A stretch of 64,000 bases of DNA from Bacillota bacterium (lineage in GTDB: Bacteria > Bacillota > Clostridia > Peptostreptococcales > Anaerovoracaceae). The notes under the pieces are model-generated. The model saw only the letters and a list, made by a program, of their open reading frames with translations. It ran no database searches and had not been told where the DNA came from. A program made the position numbers and the translations under genes. The DNA lies in contig JAFRYI010000023.1 of assembly GCA_017437745.1 (NCBI GenBank), positions 62,001 to 126,000 on the forward strand. Reading direction: 5' to 3'. Below are positions 38,272 to 46,763 of this stretch, piece after piece. Numbering within the stretch: position 1 is the first letter of the stretch; every line of letters starts with the position of its first letter.

Positions 38272-39228
38272 CTATGCCAGATCAACTATGTCGGCTGCCA
38301 TGGCGGAACCCGTGGGATCCTTGCCGGCGCCGCGTCCGGTGAGCAGTATCCTGTCCGCCATGTTGCAGTGCAGATATATGGCGTTGAACTCGTTGCGGAC
38401 TGTGGACAGCGGATTGTCCATGGGGACCTGCGTGGGCTTTACGAAGGCCTTTACGCTTCCGTCTTCCATAAGTTCCGCGCTGGCCAGAAGCTTAAGCTTG
38501 CATCCGTTCTGGGTCGCGAGCCTAAGGTCGTCTCTGGTCAGCTTCGTGATGCCTGTCCTGTCCAGATCCGTGGGCTTTATGTATATGCCGAAGCACTCGG
38601 CGATGAGTATGCTCAGCTTGTTGGCGGAGTCTATTCCTTCCACGTCAGCGGTGGGGTCCGCCTCTGCGAAGCCCTTGGCCTGCGCCTGCTTGAGCGCGTC
38701 CGCGTAGGAACTGTTGTCCTCCTCCATCTTGGTGAGTATGTAATTGGTGGTGCCGTTGACTATGCCTTCAACCTTGGTTATCCGGTTGGCGACCAGAGAT
38801 CTGCGTATGGTCTCGATCACCGGGATGGCGCCGCCCACGGAAGCCTCGTATCTTATCTGCACGCCGTTCTCCGCGGCGGTCTTCTGCAGAAGATCGTAGT
38901 TGGCCGCTACTACTGCCTTGTTGGGCGTTACGACGTGCTTGCCCGCGCGCAGAGCTTTCAGGATGAACTCTTTGGCAAGGTCCATTCCGCCTATTATCTC
39001 CGCCACGATCTTTATCTCCGGATCCGCGAGTATGGCGTCGTAGTCCTGGGTGAAGAGTTCCCTGGGAGCGAACCCGGACTCTATCACCTTGGGGTTGATC
39101 TCCAGGATCTTCTTGACTTCTACTTTCTTGCCGGTCTTTCTTTCTATCTCGGCGGCGTTCTTCGTAAGCGCGGTATACGTGCCTTTGCCTACGGTGCCGA
39201 ATCCGAGGAGCGCGACTTTGGTGCTCAT
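38272..39228 (-). CDS. hom: Homoserine dehydrogenase without ACT domain
   Basis: A 318-residue NAD(P)-dependent enzyme that reduces aspartate semialdehyde to homoserine for threonine and methionine. The nucleotide-binding loop GFGTVGKGTY and the catalytic region VEGIVNGTTNYILTKM, KGFAEADPTADVEGID are intact. The chain ends right after RGAGKDPTGSAMAADIVDL, while the common Bacillus form has an extra C-terminal ACT domain of about 100 residues for threonine feedback; this copy is the short form. The ATG at 39228 has CGGAGGTACACC in front; a further upstream ATG in frame gives 19 unrelated residues. Confidence 0.93.
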   Translation of the reverse strand: MSTKVALLGFGTVGKGTYTALTKNAAEIERKTGKKVEVKKILEINPKVIESGFAPRELFTQDYDAILADPEIKIVAEIIGGMDLAKEFILKALRAGKHVVTPNKAVVAANYDLLQKTAAENGVQIRYEASVGGAIPVIETIRRSLVANRITKVEGIVNGTTNYILTKMEEDNSSYADALKQAQAKGFAEADPTADVEGIDSANKLSILIAECFGIYIKPTDLDRTGITKLTRDDLRLATQNGCKLKLLASAELMEDGSVKAFVKPTQVPMDNPLSTVRNEFNAIYLHCNMADRILLTGRGAGKDPTGSAMAADIVDLA

Positions 39229-39279
39229 GGTGTACCTCCGAAAAATAACGGATAAACGAGGTATATTTCCAAGCTTGTA

Positions 39280-39308
39280 ATGCAATAATTAACTTATTGA
39301 TGTATAAT
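39280..39308 (+). promoter_or_regulatory. Candidate promoter of pgk-tpiA
   Basis: ATGCAA at 39280-39285, a 17-nt spacer and TATAAT at 39303-39308, 47 nt before the pgk start in the divergent hom-pgk gap. Confidence 0.5.
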
Positions 39309-39355
39309 TATAGAGCAAAAACCTATTATCTTCAAGTGTTGTAAAGGAGTCAAAC

Positions 39356-40540
39356 ATGAAGAAAACAGTTAAGGACATAGATGTAAAGGGCAAGCGCGTC
39401 ATCTGCCGCTGCGACTTCAACGTCCCGATGAAGGAAGGCGTCATCACCGACACCAACAGGATCACCGCGGCTCTGCCGACCATCAAGTATCTGCTGGAGA
39501 ACGGCGCGTCCGTGATCCTGATGAGCCACCTGGGAAGACCCAAGGGAGAGCCCAAGGCTGAGTTCACCCTCAAGCCGGTAGCAGACAAGATCGCGGAGCT
39601 CCTGGGACAGGAAGTCATCTTCGCGGACGCCGATAAGGTAGTGGACGACGCGGTGCGCGCTCAGGCCAAGGCTCTGAAGCCCGGCCAGGTGATGCTGCTG
39701 CAGAACCTCCGCTACAGACCGGAAGAGGAGAAGAACGATCCGGAATTCTCCAAGGATCTTGCTTCCCTCGCGGACATCTACGTTAACGACGCGTTCGGAA
39801 CCGCTCACAGAGCCCACGCCTCTACTGCCGGCGTTGCGGACTATCTGCCCGCGGTAAGCGGATTCCTGATCGAGAAAGAGCTCCAGTTCCTGGGCGAGGC
39901 CGTAAACGATCCGAAGAGACCGTTCGTAGCGGTACTGGGCGGATCCAAGGTATCCGACAAGATAGGCGTCATCGAGAACCTGATTGAAAAGGCGGACACC
40001 ATAATAATCGGCGGCGGAATGGCTTACACCTTCGTAAAGGCCGCGGGCTATCCGGTAGGAACGTCCCTCTGCGAAGAGGACAAGCTGGATCTGGCCAACG
40101 ATCTTAAGAAAAAGGCGGATGCCAAGGGCGTCAAGCTGATGCTGCCTGTGGACACCGTAATAGCCGACAAGTTCGCTGCCGACGCCAAGAGCAAGGTAGT
40201 GGACATCAAGAAGATCCCGGAAGACTGGATGGGTCTGGACATAGGTCCCAAGACCGCCAAGCTGTACGCGGACGAAGTAAGGAAGGCCGGAACGGTAGTC
40301 TGGAACGGACCCATGGGCGTGTTCGAGTTCGAGAAGTTCGCCGAAGGCACCAAGGCGGTAGCCTTCGCGATGGCCGAGTCCGAAGCTACCACGGTAGTGG
40401 GCGGCGGCGACAGCGCTTCCGCAATGAAGCAGTTCGGTCTGGAAGACAAGATCACCCACATCTCCACGGGCGGCGGCGCTTCGCTGGAGTTCCTGGAAGG
40501 CAAGGTCCTCCCGGGCGTGGCGGTGCTTCAGGACAAGTAA
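39356..40540 (+). CDS. pgk: Phosphoglycerate kinase
   Basis: A 394-residue glycolytic enzyme converting 1,3-bisphosphoglycerate and ADP to 3-phosphoglycerate and ATP. Substrate-site segments RCDFNVPM and MSHLGRPKG are near the N-terminus and the nucleotide-site [13 protein letters not shown] and [13 protein letters not shown] at the C-terminus. The length is standard. ATG follows AAAGGAGTCAAAC. tpiA follows after 68 nt that hold a hairpin; gap (GAPDH) is not adjacent in this window. Confidence 0.97.
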   Translation: MKKTVKDIDVKGKRVICRCDFNVPMKEGVITDTNRITAALPTIKYLLENGASVILMSHLGRPKGEPKAEFTLKPVADKIAELLGQEVIFADADKVVDDAVRAQAKALKPGQVMLLQNLRYRPEEEKNDPEFSKDLASLADIYVNDAFGTAHRAHASTAGVADYLPAVSGFLIEKELQFLGEAVNDPKRPFVAVLGGSKVSDKIGVIENLIEKADTIIIGGGMAYTFVKAAGYPVGTSLCEEDKLDLANDLKKKADAKGVKLMLPVDTVIADKFAADAKSKVVDIKKIPEDWMGLDIGPKTAKLYADEVRKAGTVVWNGPMGVFEFEKFAEGTKAVAFAMAESEATTVVGGGDSASAMKQFGLEDKITHISTGGGASLEFLEGKVLPGVAVLQDK

Positions 40541-40558
40541 TATCATGTGATATAAGGG

Positions 40559-40581
40559 GCGGCGGCAGCATTTGCCGCCGC
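40559..40581 (+). promoter_or_regulatory. Intercistronic hairpin between pgk and tpiA
   Basis: A 9-bp perfect stem, GCGGCGGCA at 40559-40567 with TGCCGCCGC at 40573-40581 and loop GCATT. There is no T-run, so it more likely stabilises message ends than terminates. Confidence 0.55.
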
Positions 40582-40608
40582 ATCCTGACTTAAAAGAAAG
40601 GAGAAGGC

Positions 40609-41355
40609 ATGAGAAAGCCTTTCATCGCAGGAAACTGGAAGATGTACAAAACCGCGGAGCAGGCCAGGGCGTTCGCGGAGGAGTTCAAAAAGCTCTGCAA
40701 GCCCAGCGACGTAAGAGTTGCCATAGCGGCTCCCTATACCCAGCTGTGGGCGCTTAAGGAAGCGTTCGCCGGAAGCGGCATAGGCGTCGCGGCCCAGAAC
40801 ATGCACTGGGCGGACGAAGGCGCGTACACCGGAGAGGTGAGCGCGGCGATGCTTAAGGAGATAGGCGTAGACTACTGCATAATCGGCCACTCCGAGCGCA
40901 GACAGTATTTCAACGAGACGGACGAGACCGTAAACAAGAAGGTCCTTAAGGCTCTGGCGGAAGGAATACTCCCCATACTCTGCTGCGGCGAGTCCCTGGA
41001 GACGCGCGACGCCGGAGAGCAGAACGCTTTCGTGGAAGCTCAGATACGCGCGGACTTCGCGGGTGTCTCTGCGGAAGACGCCAAGAAGGTCACCGTTGCT
41101 TACGAGCCCATCTGGGCAATAGGCACAGGCCGCACCGCAAGTCCGGAGCAGGCGCAGGAGATGTGCGCCTACATAAGGAACGTGCTGAAGGACATCTACG
41201 GCGAGGACATCTCCGAGGAGATAACCATCCAGTACGGCGGCAGCGTCAAGCCCGCAAACGCTTCGGATCTGATGAACCAGGACGACATAGACGGCGCTCT
41301 GGTCGGCGGAGCCAGCCTTAAACCGGCGGACTTCATAGAGATCGTACATTTTTAG
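40609..41355 (+). CDS. tpiA: Triosephosphate isomerase
   Basis: A 248-residue TIM-barrel enzyme interconverting dihydroxyacetone phosphate and glyceraldehyde 3-phosphate. All catalytic residues are visible: Lys in AGNWKMYKT, His in IIGHSERR and Glu in AYEPIWAIGTG, plus the phosphate loop QYGGSVKP. The ATG follows AAAGGAGAAGGC. A terminator follows. Confidence 0.97.
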   Translation: MRKPFIAGNWKMYKTAEQARAFAEEFKKLCKPSDVRVAIAAPYTQLWALKEAFAGSGIGVAAQNMHWADEGAYTGEVSAAMLKEIGVDYCIIGHSERRQYFNETDETVNKKVLKALAEGILPILCCGESLETRDAGEQNAFVEAQIRADFAGVSAEDAKKVTVAYEPIWAIGTGRTASPEQAQEMCAYIRNVLKDIYGEDISEEITIQYGGSVKPANASDLMNQDDIDGALVGGASLKPADFIEIVHF

Positions 41356-41380
41356 GGAATTACTATAATATTTAACAGAT

Positions 41381-41422
41381 AAAACGCTTCTTTTTAGGCT
41401 GAAAAGCCTTGAAAGCGTTTTT
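41381..41422 (+). terminator. Terminator after tpiA
   Basis: A compound hairpin: outer stem AAAACGCTTC (41381-41390) with GAAAGCGTTTTT (41411-41422), inner stem AGGCT/AGCCT around GAAA. It ends in a T-run. Its right arm overlaps the -35 box of the secG promoter. Confidence 0.75.
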
Positions 41423-41437
41423 CTGTTGTGATAAAAT
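41409..41437 (+). promoter_or_regulatory. Promoter of secG-hppA
   Basis: TTGAAA at 41409-41414, a 17-nt spacer and TAAAAT at 41432-41437 with TG one base before (extended -10). A 7-bp hairpin (CTCTAAA/TTTAGAG, 41438-41455) lies at the predicted start of the leader. Confidence 0.65.
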
Positions 41438-41479
41438 CTCTAAATCATTTTAGAGCTATTATTTAAAGGAGTTTTTGTG

Positions 41480-41707
41480 ATGAAGATCGCATTATTAGTG
41501 ATCCTTGCCCTGATCTCCGTCGTACTGGTACTGGTCGTTATGCTCCAGCAGGGAGAATCCAGCGGCCTCACCGCTCTCGGCGGCGGATCCGACTCATCTT
41601 TCGGCAAGAAGAAATCAAAGGGTTATGACGACAAGCTCTCCAGACTTACGGTCATCGCGGCCATCGCGTTCCTTATCGTTAATCTGATACTCGTCGTAAT
41701 AATGTAA
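41480..41707 (+). CDS. secG: Protein translocase subunit SecG
   Basis: A 75-residue protein with two membrane helices (about residues 1-22 and 55-75) and the middle segment VVMLQQGESSGLTALGGGSDSSF, the SecG hallmark (QxGxxxGLxxxxGG). It is the small subunit of the SecYEG channel. ATG at 41480 is preferred to the GTG one codon earlier because the ribosome site AAAGGAG is then 8 nt away. In many Firmicutes secG follows the glycolytic genes, as here. Confidence 0.92.
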   Translation: MKIALLVILALISVVLVLVVMLQQGESSGLTALGGGSDSSFGKKKSKGYDDKLSRLTVIAAIAFLIVNLILVVIM

Positions 41708-41728
41708 CCCGGAAAGCAGGTATTTGAA

Positions 41729-43744
41729 ATGGAAGTATTGAAGATTGCAGCCCCCGTAGTGGGTGCCTGCGCGCTTATAGTAGCGCTCATCCTCGCCAAG
41801 TGGATCAGCGGTCAGTCCACGGGCAACGCCCGCATGACCGAGATCTCCGGATTCATCCATGAAGGCGCAATGGCGTTCCTCGGCAGGGAATACCGCACCA
41901 TGGTCATCGTGGTAGTAGTCCTTACCGTCATCCTCGGCCTGGCTCTCAGCTGGGTCACCGCGGCTCTGTACGTATTCGGCGCGGCGTTCTCCGTTCTGGC
42001 CGGTTACTTCGGAATGCAGGTAGCCACCAAGGGCAACGTAAGAACAGCTGCTGCTGCAGAGAGCGGCGGAATGAACAAGGCTCTCAAGGTCGCTTTCAGA
42101 AGCGGCGCAGTTATGGGTCTCTGCGTAGTAGGCCTCGGCATTCTGGGCGTAGGACTTGCGTTCCTGCTTCTTGACACCGAGACTGCAAGACAGTGTCTCA
42201 CAGGCTTCGGTCTGGGCGCTTCCTCCATGGCTCTGTTCGGCCGTGTAGGCGGCGGCATCTACACCAAGGCTGCCGACGTAGGCGCGGACCTTGTAGGTAA
42301 GGTAGAAGCCGGCATCCCCGAGGACGACCCCAGAAACCCGGCCGTTATCGCCGATAACGTAGGCGACAACGTAGGCGACCTCGCCGGCATGGGTTCCGAC
42401 CTGTTCGAGTCCTATGTAGGATCCATAATCTCCGCGGTCACCCTGGCTCTGGGCGCAAGCTTCATAGCCGCGGGCAACGACCCGGTAAAGGGAGCGATCT
42501 TCCCGCTCATCATATCCGCTGTAGGCATCATCGCTTCCATAGTCGGCATTCTTTCCGTAAACTGCAAGGAAGGCTCCAACCCGGCAAAGGCTCTGGACGC
42601 AGGCACTTACGTAGCCGCGGTCCTGTCCGCAATAGTCGCGGTCATCCTTTCCAAGAGCTTCTTCGGCACCTTCAAGTTCGCGTGGGCCGTCATCGCCGGC
42701 CTCGTGGTAGGTACCGCGATAGGAAAGATCACGGAGGTCTACACCTCCGCGGAATATAAGTCCGTAAAGAAGATCGCCGAGCAGTCCCAGACCGGACCGG
42801 CAACCACGATCATCTCCGGACTTGCCGTAGGAATGATGTCCACGGTATTCCCGATCATAATAATCGCCATAGGCATCATCGTTGCCTATCTGTTCGGCGG
42901 AGTATACGGCATCGCTCTGGCAGCCGTAGGAATGCTCTCCACCGCAGGCATGACCATAGCCGTAGACGCTTACGGTCCGGTATCCGACAACGCAGGCGGA
43001 ATCGCCGAGATGTCCGAACTTCCGGAGAGAGTACGCAACATTACCGATACTCTGGACTCCGTAGGTAACACCACCGCTGCCATAGGCAAGGGATTCGCCA
43101 TCGGATCCGCTGCTCTTACCGCGCTGGCTCTGTTCGTATCCTACTCCGAAGTAATAAAGATCAAGATGGCTGACTTCGCCATAAGCCTTCTGGAGCCTAA
43201 GGTCATCGCGGGCGCGTTCATAGGCGCCATGCTGCCGTTCATGTTCTCGGCGTTCACCATGAGCTCCGTAGGCAAGGCAGCCAACCAGATGATCGAGGAA
43301 GTACGCAGACAGTTCAGAGAGGACGCAGGCATAATGGCCGGCACCTCCAAGCCGGATTACGCAAGGTGCGTAGCCATCTCCACGGGCGCTGCCCTTAAGG
43401 AGATGATCGCTCCGGCTCTGCTGGCAGTTGTCGCTCCCCTTATCGTAGGCTTCGTAATGGGCGCTCAGGCTCTGGGCGGAATGCTCGCGGGCGCTCTGCT
43501 CACCGGCGTTCTTCTGGCAATAATGATGTCCAACTCCGGCGGAGCATGGGACAACGCCAAGAAGTACGTCGAAGGCGGCGTATTCGGCGGCAAGGGTTCC
43601 GAGACCCACAAGGCTGCAGTCGTAGGCGACACCGTAGGCGATCCGTTCAAGGATACCTCCGGCCCGGCTCTGAACATCCTCATCAAGCTGATGACCATCG
43701 TAGCGGTAGTATTCGCTCCGCTCTTCGGCGCAGGACTGTTCTAA
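41729..43744 (+). CDS. hppA: Membrane-bound, K+-dependent pyrophosphatase (ion pump)
   Basis: A 671-residue polytopic membrane protein with about sixteen helices. The diphosphate-site motif [20 protein letters not shown] is intact, and [10 protein letters not shown] has alanine at the position that distinguishes K+-dependent enzymes (lysine in K+-independent ones). It couples hydrolysis of pyrophosphate to pumping Na+ or H+; which ion cannot be settled by eye, though a K+-dependent Na+ pump is common in anaerobes. In acetogens it helps recover energy from PPi. It follows secG by 21 nt in the same unit. A strong terminator follows. Confidence 0.95.
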   Translation: MEVLKIAAPVVGACALIVALILAKWISGQSTGNARMTEISGFIHEGAMAFLGREYRTMVIVVVVLTVILGLALSWVTAALYVFGAAFSVLAGYFGMQVATKGNVRTAAAAESGGMNKALKVAFRSGAVMGLCVVGLGILGVGLAFLLLDTETARQCLTGFGLGASSMALFGRVGGGIYTKAADVGADLVGKVEAGIPEDDPRNPAVIADNVGDNVGDLAGMGSDLFESYVGSIISAVTLALGASFIAAGNDPVKGAIFPLIISAVGIIASIVGILSVNCKEGSNPAKALDAGTYVAAVLSAIVAVILSKSFFGTFKFAWAVIAGLVVGTAIGKITEVYTSAEYKSVKKIAEQSQTGPATTIISGLAVGMMSTVFPIIIIAIGIIVAYLFGGVYGIALAAVGMLSTAGMTIAVDAYGPVSDNAGGIAEMSELPERVRNITDTLDSVGNTTAAIGKGFAIGSAALTALALFVSYSEVIKIKMADFAISLLEPKVIAGAFIGAMLPFMFSAFTMSSVGKAANQMIEEVRRQFREDAGIMAGTSKPDYARCVAISTGAALKEMIAPALLAVVAPLIVGFVMGAQALGGMLAGALLTGVLLAIMMSNSGGAWDNAKKYVEGGVFGGKGSETHKAAVVGDTVGDPFKDTSGPALNILIKLMTIVAVVFAPLFGAGLF

Positions 43745-43767
43745 ACACTGCATAAAGTATGTACGAT

Positions 43768-43798
43768 ACGCGGCTCCGGGAAACGGAGCCGCGTTTTA
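43768..43798 (+). terminator. Terminator after hppA
   Basis: An 11-bp perfect GC-rich stem, ACGCGGCTCCG (43768-43778) with CGGAGCCGCGT (43784-43794), loop GGAAA, then TTTATT. Confidence 0.88.
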
Positions 43799-43952
43799 TT
43801 GCTGCAGTTATTCGGCCGAAGGGGTGCGGAGCGCTCACGGCTTAGTTCTCGGCTGCTGCGCTGCAAACTGTTCTTTCCCCTGGACTTTGGAAAACGCTGC
43901 GGAGATCCGCTTCGGATGCTCTGTTGCATCCTCGCGTTTTCGGGAGATGTGC

Positions 43953-43985
43953 GTTACTTTGTTCCGTTGCACAGGTAATAGCGGA
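43953..43985 (-). repeat. Detached copy of the methyltransferase gene 3' end
   Basis: 33 bp identical at 29 positions and without gaps to 44469-44501, which encodes the last residues and stop of the RNA methyltransferase. On the minus strand the copy still reads RYYLCNGTK-stop against CYYQYYGTK-stop. The offset is exactly 516 bp. Confidence 0.7.
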
Positions 43986-44023
43986 AGATCAAACTACAGT
44001 TGAGTTTTTTTGCACCTGCTGGC

Positions 44024-44082
44024 TGAGACGCATTAGAGATTTGTGCTCATTTTAGCTGGATGAGCATCTAAAATGCGTCTCA
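44024..44082. repeat. Long hairpin in the gene-free stretch
   Basis: Outer stem TGAGACGCATT (44024-44034) with AATGCGTCTCA (44072-44082), 11 bp perfect; inner stem TGCTCAT (44044-44050) with ATGAGCA (44060-44066). No T-run follows in either direction, so it is not an ordinary terminator. Confidence 0.6.
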
Positions 44083-44268
44083 AAACACACTTTTCTTATG
44101 TGTGGGACACTGTAAAAAATAAGGTTTAATAATATAACGTGTCCCAAAGACATAGAATCTTACGAAATGGGACACAGATTTTGTTGATTTAAGGGCGTAA
44201 ATAGGGTGTTTTGTACCTTGTGTTCGTTTTTGAATCAGATAACAAGTGTCCCGTTTAGTTTGATAATG

Positions 44269-44380
44269 ACGATTCGGGACACATAGCGTCGGGTGATCCA
44301 CCGTTACCTTACGATTTGAGACACATAGCGCCATGCGATCCACCGTTACCTGACGATTTCGGACATATAGCGTTTAACGG
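44269..44380. repeat. 42-nt imperfect tandem repeats (two full, one partial)
   Basis: Copies at 44269-44310, 44311-44352 and 44353-44380 (partial). Each starts ACGATT, has GACACATAGCG in the middle and ends GATCCACCGTTACCT. The period is a multiple of three. GGGACAC-like elements occur once per copy. Confidence 0.75.
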
Positions 44381-44469
44381 CTCAATGCAGCTTGGCGTTT
44401 AAGGAATTGCGATACCCAGTATCCCGTAGTTGCCTGAAGCTTTATCAAATATAATTATTTGAAATGTAG

Positions 44470-45738
44470 TTACTTTGTTCCGTAGTACTGGTAATAGCAG
44501 ACTTCCAAGTCGCCGTTGTAGAGCTTGCGGCGCCGGTCGGCAGGCCGTCCCATGGCGGTCTCGAAGGTCTTGTCCGAGGTTATAAGGAAAAGCGACCACT
44601 GCGGCCTGTCCGTGACGAAGGTCCGTATGCTTTCGTAGATGTCCGGCAGCAGTTCTGCTTCGCCTATGCGTATTCCGTAGGGCGGGTTGGCTATTATGAC
44701 GCCGCGGTCCAGGTCTACCGAAGATGCGTTATCTTTAAGACCGTTGTCTGCGCAATGGTTCGCCTGACCTGCACCGTTTTCCGCGGTGCCATGAGTGGCG
44801 TTAGCTGCTGCAGCGGATCCGATACGGTTCTGCGCAACGTACTTTTCCACCGTCTTCGCGAGGTCCTTAACGTCGCAGACCTTAAAGTCTATGCAGTCGT
44901 CGACTCCTGCGGCTTCCGCGTTCTTCTTCGCGGCGCGCACGGCACGGGAGTCTATGTCGCAGGCCAGTATCTTAAACTGCGCGTCCAGGTCCATGGCCTT
45001 GTATGCGGCGGCCTTTTCTTCCTTCCACAGTTCTTCCGGGATCTGCTCCCACCAGCTGCAGTCGAACTTGCGCGTAAGGCCGGGAGCGATGTTCCTGGCC
45101 ATCATGGCGGCTTCTATGGCTATGGTGCCGGAGCCGCAGAACGGGTCGACGAGGAAGCGTCCGGGCTTAAAGAACGACAGGCTCACCATCGCGGCGGCCA
45201 TGGTCTCTTTTATGGGGGCAGGGACGTCCTTTACGCGGTAGCCGCGGTCGTGGAGACCCGGGCCGCTGGAGTTTATCATCAGAACGAACTCGTCCTTCTG
45301 AGCCATGAAACGCACGGCGTACACGGGACCGTTCTTGGCGAAGCGCTCTACGCCGTAGATCCCGCCGAGCCTTTTTACTATCGCTTTTTCTATTATCGAC
45401 TGGCAGGCGGGCACGCTGTGCAGAATGGATCTGGCGGAGCTTCCGGTAACGGAGAAGTGCGCGTTAACGGGCAGCCAGTCCTCCCAGGGCAGGGCTTCCG
45501 CGGCGCGGAAAAGCTCGTCGAAGGTCTTAGCGGTGAATTCGCCCATCTTTACGTAGACACGGTCCGCACAGCGCAGCCACAGGTTGGAGCGCACTAAAGC
45601 GCGGAGGTCTCCTCTGTAGGTGAGCCTTCCGTTTCTGGAGTCTGTTATCTCGTACCCCAGCGCCTCTATCTCTCTTTTGACCACGGCCTCCAGCCCGAAG
45701 GTGGAGGTCGCTATTATCTCGAAGTTTCTGTCGTTCAA
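44470..45738 (-). CDS. THUMP-domain class I SAM-dependent RNA methyltransferase (RlmL/YpsC-like)
   Basis: A 422-residue enzyme: N-terminal ferredoxin-like/THUMP part (about residues 1-160, FEIIATSTFGLEAVVKREI at the start), then a Rossmann methyltransferase with DPFCGSGTIAIEAAMMARN for SAM binding and the catalytic NPPYG near residue 355. This is the layout of RlmL-N/YpsC and Trm14, which make N2-methylguanosine in rRNA or tRNA. About residues 300-345, before NPPYG, carry a Ala/Asn/Gly-rich insert that the family normally lacks. It is the last gene of a minus-strand operon after the TIR-like gene. A degraded copy of its 3' end lies 516 bp away. Confidence 0.88.
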   Translation of the reverse strand: MNDRNFEIIATSTFGLEAVVKREIEALGYEITDSRNGRLTYRGDLRALVRSNLWLRCADRVYVKMGEFTAKTFDELFRAAEALPWEDWLPVNAHFSVTGSSARSILHSVPACQSIIEKAIVKRLGGIYGVERFAKNGPVYAVRFMAQKDEFVLMINSSGPGLHDRGYRVKDVPAPIKETMAAAMVSLSFFKPGRFLVDPFCGSGTIAIEAAMMARNIAPGLTRKFDCSWWEQIPEELWKEEKAAAYKAMDLDAQFKILACDIDSRAVRAAKKNAEAAGVDDCIDFKVCDVKDLAKTVEKYVAQNRIGSAAAANATHGTAENGAGQANHCADNGLKDNASSVDLDRGVIIANPPYGIRIGEAELLPDIYESIRTFVTDRPQWSLFLITSDKTFETAMGRPADRRRKLYNGDLEVCYYQYYGTK

Positions 45739-45806
45739 TTTTGTGCCTTGTTGAGTGGCTGCTGCCGTCTGTTCTTTAAGCGTTTATTGCTCGGCGATCC
45801 GGTAAA

Positions 45807-46751
45807 CTACAGTTTGATTATTGAATAAACTATCACTGCGATTATTATTATCGAATACACGCACGCGAAGATCTTGGGTATGCGTTTCTCGCTGCGGGTA
45901 AACGATACGTACTTCTTGTTGTTGAGCTTGTCGCTCATGATGCGCCATTCGACGTCGTAGAGGGCGACGGGCAGCTGCTCCTCCAGAAGGTTGAGGACCT
46001 TCATCTTGGCGGAGTTGAGCGTTCCGTAGGCGTCCAGGATGTTTATCCACGCGATGTCCAGGATTATTCCTGCCACGCACATGAAAGCCACAACGAACAT
46101 GTTGGCGGGGAACTTGACCACGCCAAGGACTATGCCTACGATCGCGGTGAGCGCGCTGTTTACGCTTATGTAGAAGGAATTGACGTCCTGCCTGCGGGAC
46201 ACCAGGTCCTCGGAGGTCTTCTGGAACATGGTATACTGCTCCACGAGCTCGCTCTGGTGTTCGCTCTTCTGCTGCGGATCCAGGTTCTCGTAGGCGGGGG
46301 AGAATATGTTGTAGTAGCCGCGGGAGTAATTGTCTATGCGGTCCTTTATCTGAGCCATGGTCATCTGCTCCGCCACGGGCCGCTTCTGCTTGGTAAAGCG
46401 GTCCACGACGTAGAGGTAGGACGGCACAGGGTACGCGGCGCGGTTATAGATCATTATCTGCTTGTTGAGCTTTACTGCCTGCGCCACTTCCCAGCCCAGC
46501 GTATCTTCCTTGCCGGGGTCGGAGGTGTTCTTGCCGAGAACGACGATGACCACGTGCGCCATCTTTATCTTCTTTTTGGCGTCCGGCTTCCAGTTGGAGG
46601 CTTTTCCGGATTCCAGGGTAAGGATGTTGGAGCTGCCGCCCAGATTGGCGGGCTCGCCGCTCTCGTCCTTAAGGCCCAGCAGGAAGGGCTCCAGGCGCTC
46701 TTTTACAAAGTCGTAGTCGCTTCCGGCGTGCACGACGAATACGTTTACCAT
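45807..46751 (-). CDS. TIR-like domain protein with a C-terminal SLATT/RipA-like membrane domain
   Basis: A 314-residue protein of two parts. Residues 1 to about 115 look like a TIR-fold domain: VNVFVVHAGSDYDFVKERL at the start, a central AHVVIVVLGKNT strand and LGWEVAQAVKLNKQIMIY, where Glu 88 of WEV sits where catalytic TIR domains have their glutamate. Residues from about 165 resemble the SLATT/RipA class of oligomeric membrane proteins: SRRQDVNSFYISVNSAL leads into helix one (about 194-211), helix two is about 215-236 and a last helix about 292-312. Domains of both kinds are known from nucleotide-signalled defence systems. Ribosome site AAAGGATATGCA. It is 12 nt behind the EEP hydrolase gene. 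Confidence 0.65.
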   Translation of the reverse strand: MVNVFVVHAGSDYDFVKERLEPFLLGLKDESGEPANLGGSSNILTLESGKASNWKPDAKKKIKMAHVVIVVLGKNTSDPGKEDTLGWEVAQAVKLNKQIMIYNRAAYPVPSYLYVVDRFTKQKRPVAEQMTMAQIKDRIDNYSRGYYNIFSPAYENLDPQQKSEHQSELVEQYTMFQKTSEDLVSRRQDVNSFYISVNSALTAIVGIVLGVVKFPANMFVVAFMCVAGIILDIAWINILDAYGTLNSAKMKVLNLLEEQLPVALYDVEWRIMSDKLNNKKYVSFTRSEKRIPKIFACVYSIIIIAVIVYSIIKL

Positions 46752-46763
46752 TGCATATCCTTT

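Larger units (their letters stand above)
43799..44469. other. Gene-free, repeat-rich stretch
   Basis: No convincing gene is seen in these 671 bases. They hold a 33-bp copy of the neighbouring methyltransferase gene's 3' end (43953-43985), a large hairpin (44024-44082), alternating GGGACAC/GTGTCCC elements (44104 to 44282) and 42-nt tandem repeats (44269-44380). An 87-codon minus-strand frame at 44080-44343 covers the repeats; it reads them as 14-residue repeats around LCVSNR and LCVPNR. It has no clear ribosome site, so it is not called a gene. Confidence 0.6.

Noticed and set aside
44269..44380. CRISPR array
   Set aside because: The units are contiguous 42-nt tandem repeats with no unique spacers and no cas genes are present.
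43990..45815. Shared 11-mer AAACTACAGTT near 43991 and at the end of the TIR-like gene (about 45804)
   Set aside because: Too short, partly palindromic and without flanking similarity; chance is sufficient, although it lies beside the duplicated methyltransferase end.
45784..46080. Separate small minus-strand gene inside the TIR-like gene
   Set aside because: It is an out-of-frame reading of the TIR-like gene's 3' end with Arg/Gln-rich composition typical of a shadow frame.
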